Assembly (NCBI GenBank): GCA_002011125.2
Contig: MTMF02000009.1
Coordinates: 1,456,989-1,520,988, forward strand
Direction: 5' to 3'
Origin: Candidatus Hydrothermarchaeum profundi
Lineage (GTDB): Archaea; Hydrothermarchaeota; Hydrothermarchaeia; Hydrothermarchaeales; Hydrothermarchaeaceae
DNA: 64,000 nt
Shown here: piece after piece, positions 49,831 to 59,517 of the stretch
How positions within the stretch are numbered: the first letter of the stretch is position 1
Layout of the letters: every line of letters begins with the position of its first letter
Translations under genes and position numbers: made by a program
The notes under the pieces: model-generated
The model's input: the letters and a program-made list of their open reading frames with translations, nothing else
What the model was told of the DNA's origin: nothing
Database searches by the model: none

Positions 49831-51169
49831 GTATTATCTTCCCCCTATAGATTAGCGATTTTACCGCTGAAGCTCCTCTCCTAGGATTTGGGTAGGATGG
49901 GATACCTCTTTCGACTAGCATTTTCATGGGTTCTTTTACTCTTTCTCCACCTATCCACGCAGAAATTAGGGGTTTATCTATGAATTTAGAACTCTCGAGT
50001 ATTCCTCTTGCAACTTCCTTAGGGTCTACTAGCGTAGTTTCAACATGGAGGACTACTATTAGATCAATATTTGATTCTCCTAATATCTCTACTGCATTCT
50101 TATATCTCTCAAATCCTCCGTCTCCCAGTACATCTACAGGATTATTGGAGGATGCTATTTCTGGTAATACTCTGCGTAATTTTTCCTTAACTTCAGTTTC
50201 AAGACTTGGAACTTCTGCTCCGAATTCTTCAATTAGATCACTAAACATTACACCGGCTCCTCCACCGTTTGTGATAATCCCTATCCTATTTCCTTTCGCA
50301 GGTTTTTGAAATGATAGCGCTACAGCCATATCAAACAGTTCAGTAGTGTCTTTAGCTATTAGAACCCCGCTTTGTTTAAAAGCCGCTTCGTATAAACTAT
50401 ATTGAGATGTCATAGAGCCTGTATGGGACATAGCTGCCCTAATCCCTCCACTAGTTTTGCCGCCTTTTAATGCTATGATAGGTTTTTTCTTTGAAACTTC
50501 TCTGGCGATTTCAATAAATCTCCTACCATTCTTAAGGCTTTCAACATACATCGCTATAACGCGGGTATCCTTGTCTCTGCCTAAGTAAGATACGAGGTCT
50601 GCGTCATCGATATCCATTTTGTTCCCAGTGCCGATTATCTTACTCATACCAATGTTCTCAGTTTTCATCCACATTATCAATGCTTCAGCCATAGCACCTG
50701 ACTGTGTAATAAACGAAATGTCCCCTCTGTCCGGCATTCCATATGCAAAACTGCAGTTCATATTGTGTTTAGTATTAATAATTCCAAAGGTATTTGGACC
50801 TACTACCCTAAAATTGCAGGCTTTTGCTCTAAAGCATAGTTTTTCCTCTAGGTCCTTTTTACCAATTTCTCGAAAACCAGCTGAAACAACTATAACTCCT
50901 CCTATCTTTTTTTGAAGACATTCAGTAAGGGAACCCTCGACAAGATTAGCCGGAACAGCTATTATTACTAAGTCTAAATCATCGGGTACTTCCCCGATAC
51001 TCTTATAACATTTTAGCCCCATGATCTCTTTGGCGTTTGGGTTAATTGGATAAATCTTGCCAGGAAAGTTGTTTTCTAAAAGATTGTTCACTATCCGATT
51101 GCCTATCTTTTTTGGATTTCTCGATGCCCCTATTATCCCTATAGTTCGGGGATAAAAGAATTTATACAT
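49823..51169 (-). CDS. acdA: acetyl/acyl-CoA synthetase (ADP-forming) alpha subunit
   Basis: TIGIIGASRNPKKIGNRIV; FITQSGAMAEALI; AMSHTGSMTS phosphohistidine loop. Confidence 0.93.
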   Translation of the reverse strand: MYKFFYPRTIGIIGASRNPKKIGNRIVNNLLENNFPGKIYPINPNAKEIMGLKCYKSIGEVPDDLDLVIIAVPANLVEGSLTECLQKKIGGVIVVSAGFREIGKKDLEEKLCFRAKACNFRVVGPNTFGIINTKHNMNCSFAYGMPDRGDISFITQSGAMAEALIMWMKTENIGMSKIIGTGNKMDIDDADLVSYLGRDKDTRVIAMYVESLKNGRRFIEIAREVSKKKPIIALKGGKTSGGIRAAMSHTGSMTSQYSLYEAAFKQSGVLIAKDTTELFDMAVALSFQKPAKGNRIGIITNGGGAGVMFSDLIEEFGAEVPSLETEVKEKLRRVLPEIASSNNPVDVLGDGGFERYKNAVEILGESNIDLIVVLHVETTLVDPKEVARGILESSKFIDKPLISAWIGGERVKEPMKMLVERGIPSYPNPRRGASAVKSLIYRGKIIHG

Positions 51170-51343
51170 AGTTTTAGGATTAAAGCACTTTATTAAAAAA
51201 TTAATCTATGAGTGTATGTGGAGTTCTAGAAAAACTTTTTTGATTGTATAGAAAAAAGTCTGTTGATATGCTAAGAATTGGTAGGTTGTATGAATATAAA
51301 AAAATAAAAAACTTCGAGTGAGAATATAAGAATTCTGCCGACT

Positions 51344-52249
51344 ATGCTAAAGTCGAAAGTTTATATAATAAAGACGGATGACAGATTAAATGGAGTCACT
51401 GAGTTATTAAAAAAAGAGGGACTAAATAACCCTAGAGGGAAAAAAGTTGCTATAAAAGCAAATTATAACAGTGCAGACCCTTTTCCAGCGTCTACTCACA
51501 TCGATACGCTATCTGCTATAATAGATTTTCTTAAAAATGAGAAGACAGGAAGCATCACTCTAGCGGAAAGAAGTGGGATGGGGCTTACTAGAAAGGTACT
51601 GGAGGACAGGGAGGTCATGGAACTTTCTAAAAGAAAAGGCTTTGACGTTGTAATATTAGACGATTTAGACATTAAAGATTGGAACCAAGTTGATCTCGAA
51701 AATGGACACTGGAGCAGAGGCTTCTTATTCCTAAAAATCTTCCAAGAAGCAGACATTGTGATACAAACTTGTTGTCTAAAGACGCATAGGTTTGGAGGCC
51801 ACTTCACTATGTCGCTAAAGAACAGCGTAGGAATGATAGCAAAATATAACCCTGCAGACGGCTATAACTATATGTCAGAACTTCATACCTCCAGAGATCA
51901 GCGGAAAATGATAGCAGAGATTAATACAGCTTACGAACCCGATTTCATTATTATGGATGCCTTAAAAGGATTTTCTAAAGGAGGCCCAGATATTGGCGAA
52001 TTGATAAACCCCGGGATTTTAATAGCCAGCAAGGATAGGATTGCGATAGATGCTGTTGGAGTAGCTATTCTTAGAATTTATGGCACTACAAGAGAAGTTT
52101 CTAGAGGCAATATATTCCAACAGGAACAAATAGCGAGAGCGGCTGAGTTGGGATTAGGAGCCCGCGGGCCTAATGAAATAGAAGTTGTCCCTATCAATGA
52201 TGATGCTCAGCAAATCTGCTCTAAAATAGAAGATAAGCTCAAGGAGTAG
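51344..52249 (+). CDS. DUF362 domain-containing protein
   Basis: KVAIKANYNSADPFPASTHIDTLSAIIDFLK; CCLKTHRFGGHFTMSLKNSVGMI. Confidence 0.88.
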   Translation: MLKSKVYIIKTDDRLNGVTELLKKEGLNNPRGKKVAIKANYNSADPFPASTHIDTLSAIIDFLKNEKTGSITLAERSGMGLTRKVLEDREVMELSKRKGFDVVILDDLDIKDWNQVDLENGHWSRGFLFLKIFQEADIVIQTCCLKTHRFGGHFTMSLKNSVGMIAKYNPADGYNYMSELHTSRDQRKMIAEINTAYEPDFIIMDALKGFSKGGPDIGELINPGILIASKDRIAIDAVGVAILRIYGTTREVSRGNIFQQEQIARAAELGLGARGPNEIEVVPINDDAQQICSKIEDKLKE

Positions 52250-52256
52250 TATTTTT

Positions 52257-52877
52257 TTACTTCTTTTTAAGTTCGATTATCTCTACGTCTACGCTACTTT
52301 TACTAATCCTTAATAGCGCAACAGAAGGGCTTGTGAAAAGAGGATTAGTGGGGCTTCCGGGATTTAAAAGTAAAATGTCCCCTTCTTTTTTTATTACTGG
52401 TCGATGAGTATGACCAAAAATTAATACATCGAAATTATTCTCCTTAGCGACTTCTTTTATCTTATCCATTTTGAAGGGAGATAAAGAATTATGGGTCACA
52501 CCAATTCGCCAACCCATAACTTCTAGGGAGTTGACCTCCGGGAATTCAATGGAGGGATAATCCATATTTCCTTTCACTCCTACTACCGGGGCTATTTTTT
52601 CTAACTCAACAATCACTTCAGGGCTTACGAAATCGCCGGCATGAATTATATACTTAGTTTTTTGAAATATCTGGAAAACGGCTGCCGGGATTTCTTTCGC
52701 TCTTGTGGGGACATGAGTATCGGAGATTACTCCTATCTCAATAGTTTCTCCTCTTTCTTCTCCTTCTCTCTTTGTCTTTATCAAACTCTCGCTTTTTGTA
52801 TCTAAAATAAGGCAACTTAGTGTAGAAGAAAGCAACATTGTTATCACGGCTACAATTATTAGAGTTCCCTGTTTCAT
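52257..52877 (-). CDS. YfcE/MJ0936-type phosphodiesterase with N-terminal hydrophobic segment
   Basis: IGVISDTHVPTRA, HAGDFVS, GVKGNMD, FGHTHRPV, NPGSPT; N-terminal TLIIVAVITMLLSSTLSCLIL. Confidence 0.9.
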   Translation of the reverse strand: MKQGTLIIVAVITMLLSSTLSCLILDTKSESLIKTKREGEERGETIEIGVISDTHVPTRAKEIPAAVFQIFQKTKYIIHAGDFVSPEVIVELEKIAPVVGVKGNMDYPSIEFPEVNSLEVMGWRIGVTHNSLSPFKMDKIKEVAKENNFDVLIFGHTHRPVIKKEGDILLLNPGSPTNPLFTSPSVALLRISKSSVDVEIIELKKK

Positions 52878-52984
52878 GAGTTTTATATTTTTTATTAGTT
52901 GAGGTTAATAATAGGATCTCAAAATCAAAATTATAGAACCATTTCTACAGAAGATAAGAGATTATTTAACTTCAAAGATTCTTT

Positions 52985-53092
52985 TTACCATTTTCCTTGT
53001 ATATCCTCAACTCCCCACTCTTTTATCCTCTCTTCAAGAATTCTCTTTAAAGCAAGAATTAAAGACCTTTCATCTTCTTCGTTGTATATCAT
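52985..53092 (-). CDS. 35-aa microprotein candidate
   Basis: MIYNEEDERSLILALKRILEERIKEWGVEDIQGKW*; GGGAGATAGGGAA before ATG; amphipathic helix. Confidence 0.35.
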   Translation of the reverse strand: MIYNEEDERSLILALKRILEERIKEWGVEDIQGKW

Positions 53093-53208
53093 TTCCCTAT
53101 CTCCCTTATCCTAACCCCATAAATTTTCCTTAATTACTCTCTTTTTTAGATATAAATAATCCTGTAGAAGTTCCGCTATAATTCTTACTTGTCCTTCAGA
53201 CGTTATAA

Positions 53209-53304
53209 TGGGGGTACTGGGATTTGAACCCAGGTCCGTGGGTTTCTTCCACTTGGAGTGGAACGTCTGGAGCCCACTATGATAGGCCGCTACACCATAC
53301 CCCC
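53209..53304 (-). tRNA. tRNA-Trp(CCA) with ~23-nt intron
   Basis: GGGGGTA/TACCCCC acceptor + A73, GGGTTCAAATCCC T-arm, anticodon stem GTGGG/CCCAC, loop CTCCAG^...^A, intron hairpin TTCCAC/GTGGAA. Confidence 0.88.
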
Positions 53305-53359
53305 TTTTGCCAAAAGCTTATAAGCTTTGTTTTCCTATATAAATTTTTGAGTGTGTAAC

Positions 53360-53764
53360 ATGACCAAGGTAAGTGCATATACAATTGAAGAGATTGTCGA
53401 ATTATTGGAAGAAGCGCACTTTGATTTAATAGACTATTTTCAAATCAGAGACGCTGAAAAAAGAAGCCATAAGCTACAGGAATATGAATCACGAGTTAAG
53501 GCTGCTTATGACATGTGCGTTAAGACGATGGGGAAATATCCCGAGGATAGTGAATTTAAGGAATATGTTAACAAGTTCAATAGATTGATGGAGAAAAAAG
53601 CGGAAGGCCTCTCTGTTGAAGATGAGAAGGAGTTACTTGAAAAATTTCTATCTGATATAAGGAGATTTGTTCATTGGAGGAAGCTGGAAATATCTTCAGG
53701 TGAATATCTGCCTTTCAGGGATTATCGCAGCCTTAGAGAGGAAGGGGGAAGGCGGGGTATCTAA
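53360..53764 (+). CDS. uncharacterised archaeal helical protein
   Basis: 134 aa, MTKVSAYTIEEIVELLEEAHFDLIDYFQIRDAEKRSHKLQEYESRVKAAYDM; stop overlaps fen stop. Confidence 0.65.
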   Translation: MTKVSAYTIEEIVELLEEAHFDLIDYFQIRDAEKRSHKLQEYESRVKAAYDMCVKTMGKYPEDSEFKEYVNKFNRLMEKKAEGLSVEDEKELLEKFLSDIRRFVHWRKLEISSGEYLPFRDYRSLREEGGRRGI

Positions 53765-54789
53765 AACCACTTCTCTAGGCTAGACTGAGATTTCACCTCT
53801 TTTGTTTTATTTTCTAATTTATCAAGCGCTTTTTTAACTCTGTCGAGAGAGAAGTCTCTTTCAGTGCAAAGGAATTCAATGGTTTTATCCTTGTTGGGCA
53901 GTTCCCAGTTAATTTTGTATTCGTCCGTTACTTCTGGATTTAAAAAGAGTTCTCTTATCTCGTCGATATCAAAATTGATATCTATTTTTTTCTCTCTTAC
54001 TATTGTTTTGAGGTCGCCAAATTCTTTAATTAGAGCGTAGGCTTTTTTAGGGCCTATCCCCTCTACGCCCTTTGGGTTGTAATCAGTGCCTATAAGTATC
54101 GATAAATCAACTAACTGTGCTCTAGTTAACTCCAGCTCTCTTAGTGTTTCCTCCAGAGAGATTAGCTCTGGCTTAATTTCAATGTATGCCTGTTTTCTTG
54201 GGATCTTTCTTCTGCCTGAAATCGTGAGGTTCTTAGCAAGTCTAGGTGATCCAAATAATAGAGAGTCATAATCTTGACTCCCAGTAGCCCATACCTCCCC
54301 CTTGGCAGCCATATAAGCCGCCTGAGCCTCTCCTTCAGAAGGCGCTTGAACCACAGGCACGCCCATATATTTTAAAAGTTTTTTAGAGTCTTCTATCATC
54401 TCCTCTGTAAATCTTGAAGACTGTTGAGCGAATATCCTCGCTTCTTCAAGCCGTCCTTTTGAGACAGCCTCCAGCCATTTTCTTTGAGCCTCATCTCTTA
54501 GCTCTGATCTTTCCTCTACCACCGCTCCCTTTAGCTTAGGCGGCTTTCCATCAAAGACGTAAACAGGTTTTATCCCGAATTCTATTAGATTTACATTCCG
54601 GTAAAAGAGGCCAGAGAGATGACTTGTTATTCTACCTTGAGAATCCATTAGAGGCGTTCCATCAGGTTGCCTAATTATCGATAAGAACTGATATAAAGAG
54701 TTCATAGCGTCTATAGCTATCTTTTTTCCGCTCAATGCCTGAAAATCTATTTCTTTGGCGTTAACGAGTTCCGCAAGTTGTACTCCCAT
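53761..54789 (-). CDS. fen: flap endonuclease FEN1
   Basis: MGVQLAELVNAKEIDFQALSGKKIAIDAMNSLYQFLSIIRQPDGTPLMDS; VPVVQAPSEGEAQAAYM; IGTDYNPKGVEGIGPKKA; QSSLEKWF PIP-box. Confidence 0.97.
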   Translation of the reverse strand: MGVQLAELVNAKEIDFQALSGKKIAIDAMNSLYQFLSIIRQPDGTPLMDSQGRITSHLSGLFYRNVNLIEFGIKPVYVFDGKPPKLKGAVVEERSELRDEAQRKWLEAVSKGRLEEARIFAQQSSRFTEEMIEDSKKLLKYMGVPVVQAPSEGEAQAAYMAAKGEVWATGSQDYDSLLFGSPRLAKNLTISGRRKIPRKQAYIEIKPELISLEETLRELELTRAQLVDLSILIGTDYNPKGVEGIGPKKAYALIKEFGDLKTIVREKKIDINFDIDEIRELFLNPEVTDEYKINWELPNKDKTIEFLCTERDFSLDRVKKALDKLENKTKEVKSQSSLEKWF

Positions 54790-54875
54790 ATGATTAAACT
54801 CCTTTTTAAAACTTAAAAAACTTTATATTATCCTTGATTAGAAGATGCCTTTAGTTTAAAATTGAGCGTGGGAAA

Positions 54876-55388
54876 ATGAGTATAGTAGTAGACGCATTAT
54901 ATTTCTTCATACCCGCATATGTTGCAAATACCTTCGCATGCATCTTTGGGCATGGTCGTCCTGTCGATTTAGGAAAGACTTTCATAGATGGCAAGCGAAT
55001 TTTAGGTGATGGTGTCACAATTAGAGGTTCCCTCGCCGGAATAACGTGCGGAACTTTAAGCGGAGTGTTAATGGCGCCCTACTCGCATCCTTTTTTGCCT
55101 AATGCTACATCTACTGATATTATATTGCTTGCTTTTCTACTATCCTTTGGAGCAATCATTGGAGACGCGGTTGGCAGTTTTATCAAGCGCAGAATTGGAT
55201 TGGAAAGAGGAGCTCCAGCACCACTCTTAGATCAACTAAACTTTGTCTTTGGAGGACTCATTTTCTCAGCGTTTATTGTGGCAGTTCCGCTGAGAGCTGT
55301 TGTAGTGCTATTATTATTAACTCCTTTTGGGCATCTCATGGTTAATAAGACCGGATATTTATTGAAAATGAAGGATGTGCCATGGTGA
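54876..55388 (+). CDS. carS: CDP-archaeol synthase
   Basis: YFFIPAYVANTFACIFGHGRPVDLGKTFIDGKRILGDGVTIRG; GDAVGSFIKRRIGLERGAPAPLLDQLNFV. Confidence 0.93.
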   Translation: MSIVVDALYFFIPAYVANTFACIFGHGRPVDLGKTFIDGKRILGDGVTIRGSLAGITCGTLSGVLMAPYSHPFLPNATSTDIILLAFLLSFGAIIGDAVGSFIKRRIGLERGAPAPLLDQLNFVFGGLIFSAFIVAVPLRAVVVLLLLTPFGHLMVNKTGYLLKMKDVPW

Positions 55389-55395
55389 AGGTATA

Positions 55396-55908
55396 ATGGT
55401 CTCTCAAGATCTTATTCAAATGCTTAAGCCAGCGGTTAAAAAAGGCGACTTTATACTAGCGTCCGGCAAAAGAAGCAGTTATTATGTCGATATTAAAAGT
55501 GTTTCAACGAAACCAGCCGTATTAAAAATGATAGCACAGGAAATGCGAGAATTATTAGAGGGTACCGATATTGATAAAATAGCTGGCGTAGCTGTAGGTG
55601 GCGTTCCCATTGCTACAGCTTTGAGTTTGGAGACAGGTATTCCTTTCTTAATTATAAGAAAAGGTAAAAAAAAGCATGGTATGAAAACAAATATCGAAGG
55701 AGAGTTTATGGATGGCGACAAGGTAGTGGTGGTAGAGGATGTGACTACTACAGGTGGCTCCGTTATGGAAGCTGTGCGTGCTATAAGAGAGAGAGGAGAA
55801 TGCGACATGGTGCTTGTAGTGGTTGATAGAAAAGAAGGAGCCGCAGAATTATTAAAAAGTAATGGAGTCAGGCTTATCCCCTTAGTAACCGCAGAGGAAT
55901 TGATTTAG
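55396..55908 (+). CDS. pyrE: orotate phosphoribosyltransferase
   Basis: SGKRSSYYVDIKSVSTKP; VVVVEDVTTTGGSVMEAVRAIRERG. Confidence 0.95.
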   Translation: MVSQDLIQMLKPAVKKGDFILASGKRSSYYVDIKSVSTKPAVLKMIAQEMRELLEGTDIDKIAGVAVGGVPIATALSLETGIPFLIIRKGKKKHGMKTNIEGEFMDGDKVVVVEDVTTTGGSVMEAVRAIRERGECDMVLVVVDRKEGAAELLKSNGVRLIPLVTAEELI

Positions 55909-56769
55909 ATGGAACTCCCATCTTTAATACTAAAAATTGTTGGAATTCTATTAATCTTTATTGGAGTAGTTGGTACTGCTGGGAGCTTTTATGCATTAAA
56001 GATTGTTTACGATTATGATTTTGAAGAGACATCTTCGGAGTTAGTTCAGGCTTCAATACAGGACGTATCAAATAGCTTGGAAAAGAGCAATGAAGGAGTG
56101 GGGGTTTCTATCTCATCTGCAAGCAAAAGCATCCTGAATGCCTCTCTCGGAATAATGGATGCAGGGCAAAAGGTGAAAGACGCGGCTCAAAACGTTAGGG
56201 CTACAGCTGAAGAACTTGACAGAACCTCTGAGGAACTGCTTTCAGCTTCAAAGTTCCAAAAAGATGCAAGCGAATATTTAAAAGAGGCTGCTTCTACCTT
56301 CTCTTTATGGGCGGATGTATATAGCTATAATGGTAGCTCTCTGCCTGGAAAGAGCACGTTCCTTTCAGCTGTAGATAACATTGACAATGCTGCAGAAAAG
56401 CTTGAGAGTTCTTCAATAAAACTAGCGGAGTCATCCGGCACCCTAACCTTAGCTACAAATAATTTAAAAAGTACTTCATCGAATCTCAATGGAACCGGTT
56501 TATATTTAGCAACAACTGGAGAGAGCTTGGAAAAAACGGGTAATAGTTTAATGGGGATGCATAATCATTTAGGAGATTTCATGAGTTATATCTCCGCACC
56601 AGTAAAAGAACTTCAGAGTAGTATGAGTATAATTTCAGATACCACAAGAAACATCAAAACAGTATCTTATGCTATTGTCGGGTATCTAATAATAGCCCAC
56701 CTTATATTACTTGGAGTAGGTATAGCTATTATTATAATAGAAATGAATCTTTTTTATCCAGCTAGGTAG
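55909..56769 (+). CDS. two-TM membrane protein with long Ser/Asn-rich helical extracytoplasmic region
   Basis: N-terminal TM (LILKIVGILLIFIGVVGTAGSFYAL), C-terminal TM (YAIVGYLIIAHLILLGVGIAIIIIEM), heptad-like middle, several N-x-S/T sequons. Confidence 0.7.
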   Translation: MELPSLILKIVGILLIFIGVVGTAGSFYALKIVYDYDFEETSSELVQASIQDVSNSLEKSNEGVGVSISSASKSILNASLGIMDAGQKVKDAAQNVRATAEELDRTSEELLSASKFQKDASEYLKEAASTFSLWADVYSYNGSSLPGKSTFLSAVDNIDNAAEKLESSSIKLAESSGTLTLATNNLKSTSSNLNGTGLYLATTGESLEKTGNSLMGMHNHLGDFMSYISAPVKELQSSMSIISDTTRNIKTVSYAIVGYLIIAHLILLGVGIAIIIIEMNLFYPAR

Positions 56770-56782
56770 GAGGTGTATTTCT

Positions 56783-58162
56783 TTGGAAAAAATAGGAGTG
56801 TTACTCGTAAGCTATGGGTCTAGGGCTGCCTCGATCGCTGATGCACTGTGTAGAAGCGATAATTATGATGTTAGAATATATGATGCTGATAAACAACGCA
56901 ATCCCTTTATTCTGAAGAGATCTGCGGACTACATAGTTAGTCTAGACCCTAGCGATATAGTTAATTTCGCAAAAAAACATAAAAATGAAATAGATTTCGG
57001 GATAGTTGGGCCGGAGGCTCCGATAATAGCTGGTGTGAGAGATCTCGTTGAGAAAGAAACCGGAATACCTATGATATGCCCTACAAAAGAGTTTGCTCTT
57101 GAGGGAAGCAAGGTAGCTCAGAGAAAGCTATTAGAAAAATGCTATCCAAAGGCGAATCCAAGGTTTAAGATATTTGATCCAGAAGAGTACTCTAATAAGA
57201 ATGAAGTGAAGAAGGATCTTTGGAAGTGGCTTGACGAAATGGATAATCAAGTAGCAGTAAAACCTGACAATCCTACTGCTGGGAAGGGCGTAGGAGTTTG
57301 GGGTGATCACTTTAGCAGCAGAGAGGAGTTATATGCTTTTTTCTTGGCAAATTTTGAGCATGGCAAAGTGATCGTTGAAGAAAAAATCGATGGAGAAGAG
57401 TTTAGCCTTCAATTTTTCTCTGATGGAAAACATTTAGTTGAGACACCCTGTGTAAGGGACTACAAAAGGGCTTTCGATGGGGATAGAGGACCTAATACAG
57501 GCGGTATGGGATGCTATAAAGATGTGAGCCATAAGCTTCCATTCATGTATGAGAGCGATTGGGAAGAAGGCTTGAAAATAGGCCGTAGAATATTTGAAGA
57601 ATTAAAAGGTGATGGCAGTAACCTAGGATTAAGAGGCATACCTTTATACATGGCTTATACTTGCGCAAAAGAAGGGGTTAAGGTTTTTGAAATAAATTCC
57701 CGTCCTGGCGATCCGGAAATAATGAATCTAATGCCAATTTTAGAGGATGACTTTGTGGACACATGCTTTAACATTATCGAAGGCAACCTAGCTAACCTTA
57801 GATTTAAATCTCTTGCGACTGTTATTACATACGCAGTACCAATGACTTATGGGGGATATCGCAAAAAATATTCTGGTGATAGGAAAGTGGATTTAACGGA
57901 CGCTTATAAGCTAATGGAAAAGTATAACGGTGCATTGAGAGTTTACCCCGGCTCTATGGAGCTACGTGATGACGGTAATAGCTATCTATTGGGCTCTAGG
58001 ACCGTAGGTTGCGTGGGAATTGGAAGAAGTATAGAAGAAGCGAGGGATATTTCTCTAGAAGCGATTCAAAGTATAGATGGGCCTTTATGGAATAGATGGG
58101 ATATTGGCTCTAAAGAACATATTGCCAGCAGTATAGAACATGTGAAAAGCCTGAGAAAATGA
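56783..58162 (+). CDS. purD: phosphoribosylamine-glycine ligase, archaeal variant
   Basis: DFGIVGPEAPIIAGVRDLVE; AVKPDNPTAGKGVGVWGDHF; GPNTGGMGCY; FEINSRPGDPE; TTG start. Confidence 0.9.
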   Translation: MEKIGVLLVSYGSRAASIADALCRSDNYDVRIYDADKQRNPFILKRSADYIVSLDPSDIVNFAKKHKNEIDFGIVGPEAPIIAGVRDLVEKETGIPMICPTKEFALEGSKVAQRKLLEKCYPKANPRFKIFDPEEYSNKNEVKKDLWKWLDEMDNQVAVKPDNPTAGKGVGVWGDHFSSREELYAFFLANFEHGKVIVEEKIDGEEFSLQFFSDGKHLVETPCVRDYKRAFDGDRGPNTGGMGCYKDVSHKLPFMYESDWEEGLKIGRRIFEELKGDGSNLGLRGIPLYMAYTCAKEGVKVFEINSRPGDPEIMNLMPILEDDFVDTCFNIIEGNLANLRFKSLATVITYAVPMTYGGYRKKYSGDRKVDLTDAYKLMEKYNGALRVYPGSMELRDDGNSYLLGSRTVGCVGIGRSIEEARDISLEAIQSIDGPLWNRWDIGSKEHIASSIEHVKSLRK

Positions 58163-59058
58163 ACCTCATTTCAATATTAGATGTGAAGGACATTAGCCTT
58201 CTATTTGAGAGAGCTAAACAGTTTAAGAAGGAAAAGAGAATAGGTGTCTGCCATGAGTACCTCCATGGCAAAACCCTAGCTATGATTTTTGAGAAAGCAT
58301 CTACTCGTACTAGAGTATCCTTTGAAGTGGCGATGAATCAGTTAGGTGGACATTCTATCTATCTAGAATGGAAGACAATGCAGCTAGGCAGGGGGGAGTC
58401 TCTTAAGGATACAGCAAAAACTCTTAGTAGATATGTTGACGGGCTGATGATTAGGGCCTATAGACATAGTGATGTTGTAGAAATAGCTAAACACTCTGAT
58501 ATACCCGTAATAAATGGATTAACTGACCTAGAGCATCCTTGCCAAGCTCTTTCAGATCTCTTTACAATTCAGGAGCTAAGAAGTTTTGATGCAAAGCTTG
58601 CTTATGTTGGTGACGGAAACAATGTGTGCAACTCTTTACTACTGGGCTCCGCATTGGTTGGAATGGACATCTCAGTAGCCTGCCCTAAAGGATACGAGCC
58701 TCCTGAAAGCATTATCTCGATAGCAAAAGAGATAGCGGATACTACGGGATCTAAAGTATCTTTAACGCATGACCCGTTTGAAGCGGTAGCGGATTGCGAT
58801 ATAATCTATACCGATGTATGGGTTAGCATGGGGCAGGAAGAGGAGAGAAAAAGAAGACTTAAAGTTTTTAGGCCTTTTCAAGTTAATTCTGAGTTGGTTA
58901 AACACGGGAATGATCCCTTAATTATGCATTGTCTTCCAGCGAAGAGAGGAGAAGAGATTACTGATGAAGTAATAGATGGTCCTAACTCTATAGTTTTTAC
59001 TCAGGCAGAAAATCGATTGCATCTCCAGAAGGCTCTCTTATTTAGACTTTTAAAATAG
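58159..59058 (+). CDS. argF: ornithine carbamoyltransferase
   Basis: KASTRTRVSFEVAMNQLGGHSIYL; HPCQALSDLFT; MHCLPAKRGEEIT. Confidence 0.95.
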   Translation: MNLISILDVKDISLLFERAKQFKKEKRIGVCHEYLHGKTLAMIFEKASTRTRVSFEVAMNQLGGHSIYLEWKTMQLGRGESLKDTAKTLSRYVDGLMIRAYRHSDVVEIAKHSDIPVINGLTDLEHPCQALSDLFTIQELRSFDAKLAYVGDGNNVCNSLLLGSALVGMDISVACPKGYEPPESIISIAKEIADTTGSKVSLTHDPFEAVADCDIIYTDVWVSMGQEEERKRRLKVFRPFQVNSELVKHGNDPLIMHCLPAKRGEEITDEVIDGPNSIVFTQAENRLHLQKALLFRLLK

Positions 59059-59313
59059 TCTCGTAGCTCTTACAACCGATACGTCCCCTACGCCGGGAAT
59101 TTTTTTTAGAGTTTCTTCAAGGTCGTCAGTTGCACCTTCTGTCTCTTGGACGACAAATGAGGATCTAAGCGCTACCAAGCCAAAAGCTATAGGTTCTTCT
59201 TCGATTTTATCCAGCCTTCCCTTTTTTACTTGCTTGATTTCTTCTTTAATCTTATTTATGTCCGTTTCTGCGCTTTCAGGCATTATTTTGATGGTTACTA
59301 ATACTTCTGCCAT
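59050..59313 (-). CDS. ef1b: elongation factor 1-beta
   Basis: VLVTIKIMPESAETDINKIKEEIKQ; EEEPIAFGLVALRSSFVVQETEGATDDLEETLKKIPGV. Confidence 0.94.
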   Translation of the reverse strand: MAEVLVTIKIMPESAETDINKIKEEIKQVKKGRLDKIEEEPIAFGLVALRSSFVVQETEGATDDLEETLKKIPGVGDVSVVRATRLF

Positions 59314-59315
59314 TT

Positions 59316-59477
59316 TTAGGGTCCCTCAAAACCGCACTTGCTTACATACCTTTTTCCAAGTTCACGACATCTTTTGCATCTACCAATAATTTCATCACAC
59401 TCTGGACACGGGAACCTTACAGCGCCTTTACCCACCTGTATATAGGTACCGCAGGATATACATGTTAGTCTTTCCAT
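59316..59477 (-). CDS. zinc-ribbon protein (DUF1610-like; not in ORF track)
   Basis: MERLTCISCGTYIQVGKGAVRFPCPECDEIIGRCKRCRELGKRYVSKCGFEGP*; next to ef1b. Confidence 0.9.
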   Translation of the reverse strand: MERLTCISCGTYIQVGKGAVRFPCPECDEIIGRCKRCRELGKRYVSKCGFEGP

Positions 59478-59517
59478 ATTACACCTCTAAGGGCATTCCT
59501 TTAATTCGTTTACATAT

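Noticed and set aside
52899-53114. 71-aa + strand ORF
   Set aside because: Ser-rich shadow of the minus-strand region; no RBS; the minus 35-aa frame is a better candidate.
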